Shown: positions 32,048 to 39,628 of the stretch, piece by piece | Layout of the letters: each line of letters opens with the position of its first letter | Numbering within the stretch: the first letter of the stretch is position 1 | Assembly (NCBI GenBank): GCA_000824845.1 | Contig: CCNC01000096.1 | Span: 1 to 44,545, forward strand | Direction: 5' to 3' | DNA from: Mesorhizobium sp. ORS 3359 | GTDB lineage: Bacteria; Pseudomonadota; Alphaproteobacteria; Rhizobiales; Rhizobiaceae | Length of the DNA: 44,545 nucleotides | Translations under genes and position numbers: made by a program | The notes under the pieces: model-generated | The model's database searches: none | What the model was told of the DNA's origin: nothing | The model's input: only the letters and a program-made list of their open reading frames with translations

Positions 32048-33286
32048 ATGAACGGAACAGACAATGCGCGGATCGCTACGGCCGAGTTCGTTGAACGGCC
32101 GCCACACACCGGCGGCAGCAGCATCACCCGGTCCCAGACATTTTTGTTTGCCGCTTCGGTCGGCATCATCGTCACCAATCTGTTCGCGCCGCAGACGCTG
32201 GTAGGGCTGATCGGGCCCTCGCTGGGCGCCGCGGCGTCGGAAAGCGGCCTGGTCTCGATGGCCACCCTGCTCGGCTATGCGGCCGGGCTGTTCTTCCTGG
32301 TGCCGCTGTCGGATTTGGTCGAGAACCGCGTGCTGGTGCTGCGCATGCTCGCCGCGGCCGTGCTCGCGGCAGCGGTCGCTTCGTTCGCGCCGTCCGCCAC
32401 CTCGCTGCTGGTTGTGCTGTTCATCCTCGGCGCCGCCTGTTCCTGCATCCAGGTGCTGGTGCCGGTGGCGGCCTCGATGGCGCCGTCGGGCCAGGAAGGG
32501 CGCGTCATCGGCGACGTGATGAGCGGGCTGATGATCGGCATCCTGCTGTCGCGTCCGATCGCCAGCCTCGTCGCCGACGCTTTCGGCTGGCGCGCCTTCT
32601 ACGGCATCAGCGCCGCGGCGCTGGCGCTGCTTGCCATCCTGCTCGGCCTCACCTTGCCGAGACGGCGGCCGCTGGCGCAGGCGCGCTATGCGGGGCTCAT
32701 CGTCTCGCTGGTCGGGCTTCTGCGGCGGGAACCGGTGCTGCGCCGCCGTGCCTTCACGGCGAGCCTGGTGATGGCGGCCTTCAGCGTGTTCTGGACCGCG
32801 GTGGCGTTGCGCCTCGCCGCTCCGCCCTTCGACCTCGGCCAGAAAGGCATCGCGCTTTTCGCGCTGGTCGGCGCCGGGGGTGCTGCGGTGACGCCGGTCT
32901 TCGGCCGCGCCGGCGACCGCGGTTTTACGCGCTCCGCCACGATCCTCTGCCATCTCGTGCTGATCGCGGCGCTCGGGCTTGCCGCATGGGCGGGCGCGGC
33001 CAAGGCCGGCGGGGCGTGGCTGCCGCTCATCCTCATGGGCATCAGCGCCGTGCTGCTCGATATCGGCGTCACCGGCGACCAGACGCTGGGCCGCCGCGCG
33101 GTGAATCTCCTGCGGCCCAAGGCGCGCGGCCGCATCAATGGGCTGTTCGTCGGCATCTTCTTCATCGGCGGCGCGATCGGCTCGCTGCTGGCCGGCCTTG
33201 CCTGGGCCTGGGGCGGCTGGAACGCGGTGTGCGCGGTTGGGGCCGCGTTCGGGGTGGTGGCGCTGGTGGTGGATTGGGTGGAGTAG
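32048..33286 (+). CDS. MFS transporter
   Basis: A 412-residue membrane protein with about 12 hydrophobic spans. It has the general MFS start 'FLFAASVGIIVTNLFAPQ' and the 'FFLVPLSDLVENRVLVLR' loop of the A motif (G..SD....R). The mid-protein loop lies near 'LTLPRRRPL'. The subgroup resembles arabinose/drug efflux permeases. The start has GAGG upstream; a GTG six bases before is possible. The LysR protein opposite probably controls it. Confidence 0.92.
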   Translation: MNGTDNARIATAEFVERPPHTGGSSITRSQTFLFAASVGIIVTNLFAPQTLVGLIGPSLGAAASESGLVSMATLLGYAAGLFFLVPLSDLVENRVLVLRMLAAAVLAAAVASFAPSATSLLVVLFILGAACSCIQVLVPVAASMAPSGQEGRVIGDVMSGLMIGILLSRPIASLVADAFGWRAFYGISAAALALLAILLGLTLPRRRPLAQARYAGLIVSLVGLLRREPVLRRRAFTASLVMAAFSVFWTAVALRLAAPPFDLGQKGIALFALVGAGGAAVTPVFGRAGDRGFTRSATILCHLVLIAALGLAAWAGAAKAGGAWLPLILMGISAVLLDIGVTGDQTLGRRAVNLLRPKARGRINGLFVGIFFIGGAIGSLLAGLAWAWGGWNAVCAVGAAFGVVALVVDWVE

Positions 33287-33296
33287 CGCAATCTCT

Positions 33297-33443
33297 CCCT
33301 TCTCCCCTTGTGGGAGAGGGTGGCCGCGAAGCGGCCGGATGAGGGGTGCTCCAGGGAAAGCAGCCGTCTCACTCCGCTGGAGCACCCCTCAACCGTCTCG
33401 GCGCTGCGCGCCGATCCACCTTCTCCCACAAGGGGAGAAGGAG
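33297..33443. repeat. Palindromic intergenic repeat, family 1, full copy
   Basis: Outer arms CCCTTCTCCCCTTGTGGG and CCCACAAGGGGAGAAGG, with inner GGATGAGGGGTGCTCCAGGG and its inverted partner. It is close to the copy at 4880 and sits between the convergent MFS and amidase genes, ending six bases before the amidase stop. Confidence 0.88.
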
Positions 33444-33449
33444 GGCGCC

Positions 33450-35453
33450 TCAGCCAATCCCGCCCGTCACATCATACGCGCCAGCTGCGCGCCCATCCGG
33501 CGACTTCGCAATGGCCGTGACGATCGAGCCATAGGAACCCCGCCACGCGCTGTGGAAACCTTGATGCGTCGCGGCGGGCACCACGATCCGGCCTGTGTAG
33601 CGGCTCCCGCCGGCCTGCATGATCACCGGCTCGCCGTTGACGTCGACTTTCACCGTCGCTTCCGACTCCGCCGGCTCGATCTCCAGGGCGATCGTGACCT
33701 CGTCGGTATCACCGGCGTGGACCGTCTCGGCAGTCAGCATCAGGGTAAACGGCGCATCGCTAGCGCCCCTCCTCACACCGCTGCCCTCGAACACATCATC
33801 GGCAAGCGCGGGCGTGCGCGGCGGGACGATGCGGCGCTTTGTGGCGCGCTCATAGTCGCCGGCAATCATCAGCAGCGCCGTGTCGTCATAGGCCTTGCCG
33901 GCGAAGGTAAGGCCGACCGGCATGCCGATATCGGCCATCGTGCCCATCGGCACCGTCACCGTCGGGATGCCGAGATGCCGCCAGACGAGATTGCCGTTGG
34001 CGACCCAGGTGCCGTTGCGCCAGGCGAGCCGGGCGGAAGCCTCGTTCACGTCGGCATCGGCCGGCCCGACATCGGCGACCGCCGGCAGCACGACGGCATC
34101 GAGTCGGTTGGCATCGAGCCAGTCCTCGAAGTCGGCGCGGCGCGTTGCCTCGAGGCCTTTCAGGCCTTCCCCGATGGTTGGGATGTCTTCCAGCGGCGCC
34201 ACGCCCCGCTTCGCCCGCTCGACATACTGCGCGAGATCGAAATCGGCCTCGCCATAACGGTCGCGCAAGGTGCCCGGCGGCTGCGGGAAGATCTTTGCGC
34301 CGTCGACCGAAGCAACATCGGGAATGGCCGGATCGGCGTTGGCGCGCAGGAAATCGTCCCACGACCAGATCGACAGGTCCCAGATCTCGCGCTCGGCGAA
34401 TTCATGCGGCACCAGCCCGCGCTCGACCATGGAGCGCGCGCCGGGACGGTCGCGCTCGTAGTTGGAGACGACGGGGAAATCGACCTCGACCACTTCGGCG
34501 CCGAGGGCTTCCAGGTCTCGCGCCGCCTGCTGCCAGAGCTCCAGCACCGAAGCGCGGGTCTCGATCGGTCGGTCGGCGCCTTCATCCTTGCCGATATACA
34601 TTTTGGGCACGCCGAGCCGCTTGCCCTTGAGCGCGTCTTGCAGCGGGAGGGCGGTGTAGCTCTTCGGCCGCAGCGTCGAGGCTTTCGGGATATCCACCCA
34701 GGGCTGCACGCGCCAGAAATCGCCGCGCGCCTCGGCGTCGTCGGCGACGATCACGTCGAGCAGCTCCAGCATGTCGGCGACGCTGCGCGTGTGCGGCACC
34801 ACCACATCCATGGTCGGCACCAGCGGCCAGTTGCCGCGCACCGAGATCACGCCGCGCGAGGGCGTGTAGGCGGTGAGCGCATTGTTGGAGGCCGGCGCGC
34901 GCCCGGACGACCAGGTTTCCTCGCCGAGCCCGAAGGCGGCGAAGGATGCGGCGGTCGCCGTGCCCGAGCCGTTGGACGAGCCGGAGGCGAAGGCGGCGGT
35001 GAGGAAATCCTTGTTGTAGGGGCTCTCGGCGCGGCCATAGACGCCGCGCTGCAGGCCGCCATTCGCCATCGGCGGCATATTGGTGAGGCCGATCAGCACC
35101 GCGCCGGCGGCGCGCAGGCGGGCGATGGTGAAGGCGTCCTCGGTCGCGACGAGATGCTCGAAGGCCGGCGAGCCGGCGGCCACCGTCAGGCCCTTCACCT
35201 TGTAGCTGTCCTTGGCGGTGTAGGGGATGCCGTCGAGCGGTCCGAGCGCCTTGCCCGCGCGGCGACGCCGGTCTGAAGCTTCCGCCTCTGCGAACATATT
35301 GGGATTGAGGACCGGGACCGCGTTCAACGCGATGCCGTGACGGTCGTAATGGGCGATGCGCCTGAGATAGGCCGCGACCAGTTCGACGCTGGTGACGGTA
35401 CCGTCTTCAAGCGCGCCGCGCAGATCGGCGATCGAGGCTTCGACTATATTCAT
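33450..35453 (-). CDS. Amidase-signature enzyme with C-terminal beta domain
   Basis: A 667-residue protein. The amidase signature domain spans about 1-525: the catalytic Lys in 'GIPYTAKDSYKVKG', the Gly/Ser-rich loop 'ASGSSNGSGTATAA' and the Ser region 'EETWSSGRAPASN'. The typical amidase is 450-500 residues. Here a further ~130 residues follow, with alternating strands ('APFTLMLTAETVHAGD', 'TVKVDVNGEP'), like an immunoglobulin-type accessory fold. No signal peptide is visible. Substrate unknown; an amide, possibly peptide-like. Confidence 0.88.
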   Translation of the reverse strand: MNIVEASIADLRGALEDGTVTSVELVAAYLRRIAHYDRHGIALNAVPVLNPNMFAEAEASDRRRRAGKALGPLDGIPYTAKDSYKVKGLTVAAGSPAFEHLVATEDAFTIARLRAAGAVLIGLTNMPPMANGGLQRGVYGRAESPYNKDFLTAAFASGSSNGSGTATAASFAAFGLGEETWSSGRAPASNNALTAYTPSRGVISVRGNWPLVPTMDVVVPHTRSVADMLELLDVIVADDAEARGDFWRVQPWVDIPKASTLRPKSYTALPLQDALKGKRLGVPKMYIGKDEGADRPIETRASVLELWQQAARDLEALGAEVVEVDFPVVSNYERDRPGARSMVERGLVPHEFAEREIWDLSIWSWDDFLRANADPAIPDVASVDGAKIFPQPPGTLRDRYGEADFDLAQYVERAKRGVAPLEDIPTIGEGLKGLEATRRADFEDWLDANRLDAVVLPAVADVGPADADVNEASARLAWRNGTWVANGNLVWRHLGIPTVTVPMGTMADIGMPVGLTFAGKAYDDTALLMIAGDYERATKRRIVPPRTPALADDVFEGSGVRRGASDAPFTLMLTAETVHAGDTDEVTIALEIEPAESEATVKVDVNGEPVIMQAGGSRYTGRIVVPAATHQGFHSAWRGSYGSIVTAIAKSPDGRAAGAYDVTGGIG

Positions 35454-35654
35454 CGGCTGCCGGCTCCCTGTCAGTCCCACGTGTCCGATAACGGCGCATC
35501 GCCAAGGCCGCGTTCCGTCACACCCCCTCTGCCCTGCTGGGCATCTCCCCCGCAAGGGCGGAGATCGATGTCGTGATCGCTTTCGCCAATTCCAGACTGG
35601 AGTGTAAGCCGGCGCATGCTGCTGACCCCCTGCGGCGGCCGAGCTTTGCGAAGA

Positions 35655-35695
35655 CTAAGTGCGAGACATCATCGAGGCGAAGAATGTGGCTCGAT
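35655..35695 (+). repeat. Duplicated upstream element, copy A
   Basis: CTAAGTGC-GAG-ACATCA...GAGGCGA...AATGTG-CTCGAT shows clear identity to copy B at 37434. It is 147-187 bases upstream of the precursor start. Both copies contain GAGGCG and ATGTG. The match may be a regulator site, the 5' part of an RNA, or remains of a duplication of the whole locus. Confidence 0.65.
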
Positions 35696-35784
35696 GAAGA
35701 GCCTTACGGACCCTGCCGGCCCACGACTGTGCGCGGAAAGCCACATTGCCCAAGAATAGCTGGACTGAATGGAAGGCGCATTGG

Positions 35785-35813
35785 TTGACAGCACAGGATG
35801 TTATGGGATCATC
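35785..35813 (+). promoter_or_regulatory. Promoter of the first RiPP-like precursor
   Basis: TTGACA (35785-35790), 17 bases, ATCATC (35808-35813), 28 bases before the ATG. The same arrangement is found at 37601. It shows that the ATG at 35842 is the start, since a longer frame would put the promoter inside the gene. Confidence 0.75.
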
Positions 35814-35841
35814 CGGCAGGGATTTTGCAGGAGAGCTTGGC

Positions 35842-35952
35842 ATGAAGAAAGTCTACGAGAAGCCTACATTCGTTCTTCGAGGCAGGCTTGGGGCGATCAC
35901 CGCCGCGAATGCCCCGGTGGTGTTGTCCAACCCGCCGGCGCCGCCGGCATAA
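35842..35952 (+). CDS. RiPP precursor-like peptide 1 (36 aa)
   Basis: A 36-residue peptide: 'MKKVYEKPTFVLRGRLGAIT' then a 16-residue tail rich in Ala, Pro and Val. Tyr5, Pro8, Phe10, Gly14, Leu16 and Thr20 match the lasso-peptide leader signature (Tyr-x2-Pro-x-Leu-x3-Gly, Thr near the cut), which RRE proteins bind. It resembles the peptides annotated as lasso-RiPP-family leader or putative RiPP precursor in rhizobia. The tail has no Asp, Glu or Cys, so a lasso ring or thioether is not possible. AGGAG lies eight bases before the ATG. Product and enzymes unknown. Confidence 0.75.
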   Translation: MKKVYEKPTFVLRGRLGAITAANAPVVLSNPPAPPA

Positions 35953-36091
35953 AGCGGGCATCCACCGAACACGAGCAATCATTCCTCGACGCGATGCAAT
36001 TCCAGAACGGCGTGCGGCCGCTTCCGGCCGGAATACCGGGACAAGATGCCGATGGCAGTCCGCCGAACCTGCCAAAAGGTGTCCACGCCGC

Positions 36092-37279
36092 TCAGCGCGC
36101 CAGCACCAGATCGTCCAGCACGAGCTGCCAGTAGTGCCTGGTGGAAACGCGCACGCGCGTCACAGCCTTCAGCATGGGCGCGTAGTGAACCGGCGACAAT
36201 GCCGATAGCACCACCTCATCGCTGGCGACGAGTTCGTCGCCCAGCCAGCTTTCAATCAACGCCACCTCGCCTTCCGATCTCAGCCAGGCGGCGGTCAACA
36301 TGACCGAATGAAAGCCGAAGGGTGTGCTGCCGCCGAACTCGGCTGGGTGGCCGCTGCTGGTATAGGCTGCGTGGTTGCCGCGGATGCTGCCGTTGAGATA
36401 GCCTTCGCTCTCCTTGACGTAGTTTCTAGCGATGGCGTTGACGTTGCGCCACTCCAGGCCGGCATGGCCGGAAGGCACTTTCTTGAAGTCGAGTGATGTG
36501 ACGTCGTCAAACCCGATCCGCGACAGCACGGCCTCGTCGGCGATTGCGTCCGGCCTCAGTTCGCCGAGGTCGGTCGGATAGGGAGAAAGCGCCAGACGCC
36601 GCCTGATATCCGGGCCCGAAATCTCCAGTGTGTCAGCCACGTCCGGGACGTCAAAGTGGAAGTTGCCTGCCGCAAGCGGCATGGTCTGCAGCAGTTCGCC
36701 CTTGCCCATCAAGTTCAATGTCGCATGAGCCGATACCGGGACCCTGCCGCGCAGGCTCCGCCCCGGGATCAACCCGACCAGTCCCGGCAGATCCTTTCCC
36801 ACCAGACCGGCGGGCGACCCTGGCAGTTCGACCAGCCGCAACGTCTGGCTCTCATTGCCCGTGCTGACGCGCCAGCCTTTGGGGACGGACACCGAAAACC
36901 GGTAGAGTCCAGGCGCGCGGAGGCTCGCCCACCGCTTTCTGGTCGACATGAGGAAGTTGGCGAAGCCGGAGCTGTTGCTGGTGGCCGAGGTTATGAATGC
37001 GCCCTTGTCGTCGAACACCCGTACGACAATGCCGCCCATCGGCCGGTCGGCCTCGCCGAACCTGCCGTCGCCGTCGACATCCATGAAGACGAAGGACGAG
37101 TAATTCAACGCGTGGTCGCTTGCCGACCAATTGGCGCGGGCCCGATAATCGTGCGCGGGATCGGCGCTGCGGCGCAGCTTGCGCCGCTTGCGGCGCCGGC
37201 GTAAGGCGAGCGCAATGAGCGCGATGCCCCCCGCAACCACGAGAGCCGAGACGAAAAGGACAAGAGCGTTAGCAGCCAC
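36092..37279 (-). CDS. Membrane-anchored protein with SdrD-B-like domain
   Basis: A 395-residue protein opening with one hydrophobic span (about 3-27) and a strongly basic 'RRRRKRRKLRRS' stop, so the N-terminus is outside and the bulk is likely cytoplasmic unless the span acts as a signal. Residues about 60-140 contain 'FMDVDGDGRFGEADRPMGGI' and 'VRVFDDKGAF', which look like an SdrD-B/Cna-type calcium-binding beta domain. The remaining 250 residues are beta-rich and unknown; the end 'WQLVLDDLVLAR' hints at a carbohydrate-binding type fold. The start is GTG with AGGAG about 11 bases upstream. It lies between RiPP-like genes and runs opposite to them. Confidence 0.7.
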   Translation of the reverse strand: MAANALVLFVSALVVAGGIALIALALRRRRKRRKLRRSADPAHDYRARANWSASDHALNYSSFVFMDVDGDGRFGEADRPMGGIVVRVFDDKGAFITSATSNSSGFANFLMSTRKRWASLRAPGLYRFSVSVPKGWRVSTGNESQTLRLVELPGSPAGLVGKDLPGLVGLIPGRSLRGRVPVSAHATLNLMGKGELLQTMPLAAGNFHFDVPDVADTLEISGPDIRRRLALSPYPTDLGELRPDAIADEAVLSRIGFDDVTSLDFKKVPSGHAGLEWRNVNAIARNYVKESEGYLNGSIRGNHAAYTSSGHPAEFGGSTPFGFHSVMLTAAWLRSEGEVALIESWLGDELVASDEVVLSALSPVHYAPMLKAVTRVRVSTRHYWQLVLDDLVLAR

Positions 37280-37433
37280 AGGTGCCGCGCTCCTGGCCGC
37301 GCAACCGATTGCCGGCGATCAGTGTCGCCACCGCCGGCAGCCTGTCAGTCGGTCTCTTCATCGGTCTCCCCCGCGCCTCTCGCCGTCCGATGGCGGCAGG
37401 CGGCCAACATCCTAGCCGAGCCTTCCGCCGTGG

Positions 37434-37475
37434 CTAAGTGCCGGACATCACAGAGAGGCGATAAATGTGCCTCGA
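37434..37475 (+). repeat. Duplicated upstream element, copy B
   Basis: CTAAGTGC-CGG-ACATCA...GAGGCGA...AATGTG-CTCGAT, the partner of copy A at 35655. It lies 183-224 bases before the second precursor. The sequence between element and promoter is not conserved, which makes the element stand out. Confidence 0.65.
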
Positions 37476-37600
37476 TAGATCCTCCCGGCGATATATTCCG
37501 AACCCGGCCCCAGCCGCCGCGACCATCACACTAATGGGCGGGCGGTTGCTTCAGTAGAACGCTGTCCCCAGAAACAGAACGGCCCATCATGGCCGCTTAC

Positions 37601-37629
37601 TTGACAGAAACTCGTCGTATGAGATTATC
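37601..37629 (+). promoter_or_regulatory. Promoter of RiPP-like precursors 2 and 3
   Basis: TTGACA (37601-37606), 17 bases, ATTATC (37624-37629), 29 bases before the ATG. The block from TTGACAG to the ATG is clearly related to 35785-35844, including a shared GGGATTTT and a GGAGAGC ribosome site. Confidence 0.78.
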
Positions 37630-37657
37630 GGACGGGATTTTCGAGGAGAGCAATCGC

Positions 37658-37744
37658 ATGAAGAAGACTTACGAGAAGCCTGTTTTCGTCCGCAAGGGCA
37701 AGCTTTCGGCGATTGTGGCGGGTTCTTTGCCCACGCCGGGTTGA
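37658..37744 (+). CDS. RiPP precursor-like peptide 2 (28 aa)
   Basis: A 28-residue peptide: 'MKKTYEKPVFVRKGKLSAIV' then 'AGSLPTPG'. It shares Tyr5, Pro8, Phe10, Gly14 and Leu16 with peptide 1. The Thr at position 20 is Val here. If cleavage follows the leader, the core is only about seven residues (GSLPTPG), too short and without an acid for a lasso. GAGGAG precedes the ATG. A sister gene lies 50 bases downstream on the same transcript. Confidence 0.75.
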   Translation: MKKTYEKPVFVRKGKLSAIVAGSLPTPG

Positions 37745-37794
37745 CGCTGAAATCACCGCCATTTTGAGCATCTATCGATAGGGGACATCTTGAT

Positions 37795-37881
37795 ATGAAG
37801 AAGACATATGTGAAGCCAGAGTTCGTCCGCAAGGGCAAGCTTTCGGCTGTTGTGGCCGGCTCGCTGCCGGCTCCGCAGTGA
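37795..37881 (+). CDS. RiPP precursor-like peptide 3 (28 aa)
   Basis: A 28-residue peptide: 'MKKTYVKPEFVRKGKLSAVV' then 'AGSLPAPQ'. It differs from peptide 2 at only a few places (Glu6 to Val, Val9 to Glu, and the last residues), so it arose by tandem duplication. The ribosome site GGGGA is weaker than before peptide 2. A bidirectional hairpin follows at 37911. The conserved leader and variable tail are what is expected of a modified-peptide family. Confidence 0.75.
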   Translation: MKKTYVKPEFVRKGKLSAVVAGSLPAPQ

Positions 37882-37910
37882 TCGAGAGACCCAAAGCCTG
37901 ATCTTTCAAG

Positions 37911-37940
37911 AATCCCCGCCACGGCGGGGATTTCTGTTTT
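37911..37940. terminator. Terminator between RiPP-like gene 3 and exonuclease III gene
   Basis: A perfect 10-bp inverted repeat AATCCCCGCC / GGCGGGGATT separated by two bases, then TTCTGTTTT. It lies 30 bases after the third precursor and 9 bases beyond the exonuclease stop, so it can serve both convergent units. Confidence 0.85.
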
Positions 37941-37941
37941 C

Positions 37942-38715
37942 TCACCCCAGTTCCACCCAGACCGGCGCATGGTCGCCGGGGTTTTCCCCTCCCCGCACCT
38001 CGCGGTCGATGCCCGCCGCTTTCAGCTTTCGCGCCAGCTTCTTCGACAGCAAGATGTGGTCGAGCCGCAATCCGGCGTCGCGCGGCCAGCGGTTCCGGCG
38101 GTAGTCCCAGAAAGTGTAGAGCCGCTCCTCCCTTGGAAAGACCTTGCGCAGCGCGTCGGTCCAGCCCTGGTCGATCAATGCCGCGAAGGCGGCGCGGCTT
38201 TCAGGCTGCACCAGCGCGTTGTCGTCATAGGAGCGGGTCTGATAGATGTCGCGCGGCTCGGGCACGATGTTGAAATCGCCGGCAAGCGCCACCGGCAGGC
38301 CGGTGTCGAGGAGCTCGGCCGCATGCGCCGCGAAGCGCTCGTGCCAGGCGAGCTTGTAGTCGAATTTCGGGCCGGGCCGCGGGTTGCCGTTCGGCGCGTA
38401 GAGGCAGGCGATGACGACGCCGTCGACCGCGGCCTCGATGTAGCGGGCCTGGCGGTCGGCATCGTCGCCGGGCAGCGCGTCGCGCGTCAGCACCGGCTCG
38501 GCGCCGCGCGCGAGGATCGCCACGCCGTTCCAGGTCGGCTCCCCCTTCCACACCGCGCCATAGCCGGCGTGCGCAAGCCTTGTCAGCGGGAACTGCGTGT
38601 CGCGGGATTTCAGCTCCTGCAGGCAGACGACATCGGGTTTGGCGGCGGCCAGCCAGGCCAGCAGGTTTTCAAGACGATTGTTGATGTTGTTGATGTTGAA
38701 GGTGGCGAGTTTCAT
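37942..38715 (-). CDS. xthA: Exodeoxyribonuclease III
   Basis: A 257-residue AP endonuclease/3'-exonuclease of the EEP fold for base-excision repair. Catalytic residues are visible in 'CLQELKSRD' (Glu), 'YAPNGNP' (Asn), 'LAGDFNIVPEPRD' (Asp, Asn) and 'GDHAPVWVEL' (Asp, His). Length is normal. Start 'MKLATFNINNINNR' fits the family. It stands alone, beside an intergenic repeat. Confidence 0.95.
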   Translation of the reverse strand: MKLATFNINNINNRLENLLAWLAAAKPDVVCLQELKSRDTQFPLTRLAHAGYGAVWKGEPTWNGVAILARGAEPVLTRDALPGDDADRQARYIEAAVDGVVIACLYAPNGNPRPGPKFDYKLAWHERFAAHAAELLDTGLPVALAGDFNIVPEPRDIYQTRSYDDNALVQPESRAAFAALIDQGWTDALRKVFPREERLYTFWDYRRNRWPRDAGLRLDHILLSKKLARKLKAAGIDREVRGGENPGDHAPVWVELG

Positions 38716-38739
38716 GTTTGGATGCCGCCGCTTCGCGCT

Positions 38740-38893
38740 ACGTCATCCTCGGGCTTGACCCGAGGATCCATGCCGTGACCTTTGCCGTGGAACGAGGCGG
38801 GCCAAATTTCTGAACCGGAGCAACGCCTTAGCGTCATGGCATGGATCCTAGGGTCTGCGCGCGTCGCTTCGCTCCTTGCTCCGCCCTAGGATG
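38740..38893. repeat. Palindromic intergenic repeat, family 3
   Basis: Left arm GTCATCCTCGGGCTTGACCC with GAGGATCCATGCC; right part GGCATGGATCCTAGGGTC and, further on, CCCTAGGATGAC. The two halves pair as a long hairpin with a variable centre. Its right end overlaps the last bases of the next gene. Confidence 0.75.
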
Positions 38894-39539
38894 ACGAAGC
38901 CGAGGGCTGCGCGAACTTAGCCACTATTGTCTCAGCCACCGTCTTCAAATGATCGCCGGTCGAAAAACCCGAGATGGCCTTGCGTGGCTTCAAATCGTGG
39001 TCGCCGTCCTCCAGCCAGACCACCTCTATCGCCGAGGAAAGGCCGTAGGTCGCGACTTCCTCCTTGGTGCCGAACTCGTCGCGCGTGCCTTGGAAGATCA
39101 GCGTCGGCGTCTTCAGACCGATGAGATGTTTCGTCCGCAACTGCTCGGGCTTGCCCGGCGGATGGAAGGGATAGCCAAGACACACCAGGCCGGCGATCTC
39201 GCCCTTGGCGAACATCTCGTCGGCGACCATCGAGGCGACGCGGCCGCCCATCGACTTGCCGCCGATGATGAGCTTGCCGGTCACACCTTTGGCGCGCAGA
39301 TCGGCGATCGCCTTCACATATTCCGGGTTGACCGTCTCGGCGCGCGGCGGCGGCTTGCGGTGGCCGTAGCGGCGCGCCGCCATATAGTGGAACTCGAAGC
39401 GCGCGACCTGGAAGCCGGCCGTGCTGAGCGCCTTGGCGGTGGCGGTCATCGAAGGCGAGTCCATCGACGCGCCGGCGCCATGGGCGAGCAGGATGGTGAC
39501 GGGAGCGGTGGAGAAGCCGTCGAAGAGGAAGTGGGTCAT
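38886..39539 (-). CDS. Alpha/beta hydrolase of the KANL3/Tex30 type
   Basis: A 217-residue hydrolase. The oxyanion loop 'LAHGAGASMDSP' opens it, the nucleophile elbow is 'IIGGKSMGGRVAS' (Ser near residue 96), the acid lies in 'QGTRDEFGT' and the base in 'DGDHDLKPRK'. The ATG at 39539 matches the family start; a longer frame runs into repeat sequence. Small, cap-less alpha/beta proteins of this group have no known substrate. Confidence 0.88.
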   Translation of the reverse strand: MTHFLFDGFSTAPVTILLAHGAGASMDSPSMTATAKALSTAGFQVARFEFHYMAARRYGHRKPPPRAETVNPEYVKAIADLRAKGVTGKLIIGGKSMGGRVASMVADEMFAKGEIAGLVCLGYPFHPPGKPEQLRTKHLIGLKTPTLIFQGTRDEFGTKEEVATYGLSSAIEVVWLEDGDHDLKPRKAISGFSTGDHLKTVAETIVAKFAQPSASSS

Positions 39540-39554
39540 GGATGCGCCAACCTC

Positions 39555-39622
39555 GCCTTCTCCCCTTGTGGGAGAAGGTGGCCGAGCGAAGCTCGGACGG
39601 ATGAGGGGAAGGGGAGAAGGAG
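39555..39622. repeat. Palindromic intergenic repeat, family 1, short copy
   Basis: CCTTCTCCCCTTGTGGGAGAAGGTGGCCGA... then GGATGAGGGGAAGGGGAGAAGG. Only the outer part is kept; the central inverted segment is lost. It sits between two genes of the same strand. Confidence 0.75.
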
Positions 39623-39628
39623 AGGCGC

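Larger units (their letters stand above)
35454..35841. other. Upstream region of the first RiPP-like gene
   Basis: A 388-base non-coding stretch between the amidase and the first precursor. It holds a remnant of family 1 repeat (about 35537-35568), the shared element at 35655 and the promoter at 35785. The short frames in it are not conserved in the second locus. Confidence 0.5.
37280..37657. other. Upstream region of RiPP-like genes 2 and 3
   Basis: A 378-base stretch between the divergent membrane-protein gene and the second precursor. It holds copy B of the shared element and the promoter at 37601. Both directions must start here. No further gene is supported. Confidence 0.5.

Noticed and set aside
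31985..33385. A 466-residue minus-strand frame
   Set aside because: It is antisense to the MFS transporter, rich in Arg, Gln and Glu without any fold motif.
33138..35276. A 712-residue open frame on the plus strand
   Set aside because: It overlaps the MFS end, a repeat and the amidase in antisense; it has Arg/His/Gly-rich shadow composition and no domain.
35746..35952. Longer version of RiPP-like peptide 1 (68 aa)
   Set aside because: The promoter at 35785-35813 would be inside it, the added residues are not found in peptides 2 and 3, and the ribosome site fits the ATG at 35842.
35842..37881. A canonical lasso-peptide gene cluster
   Set aside because: No B or C enzyme is present and no core has an Asp or Glu at positions 7-9 for ring closure.
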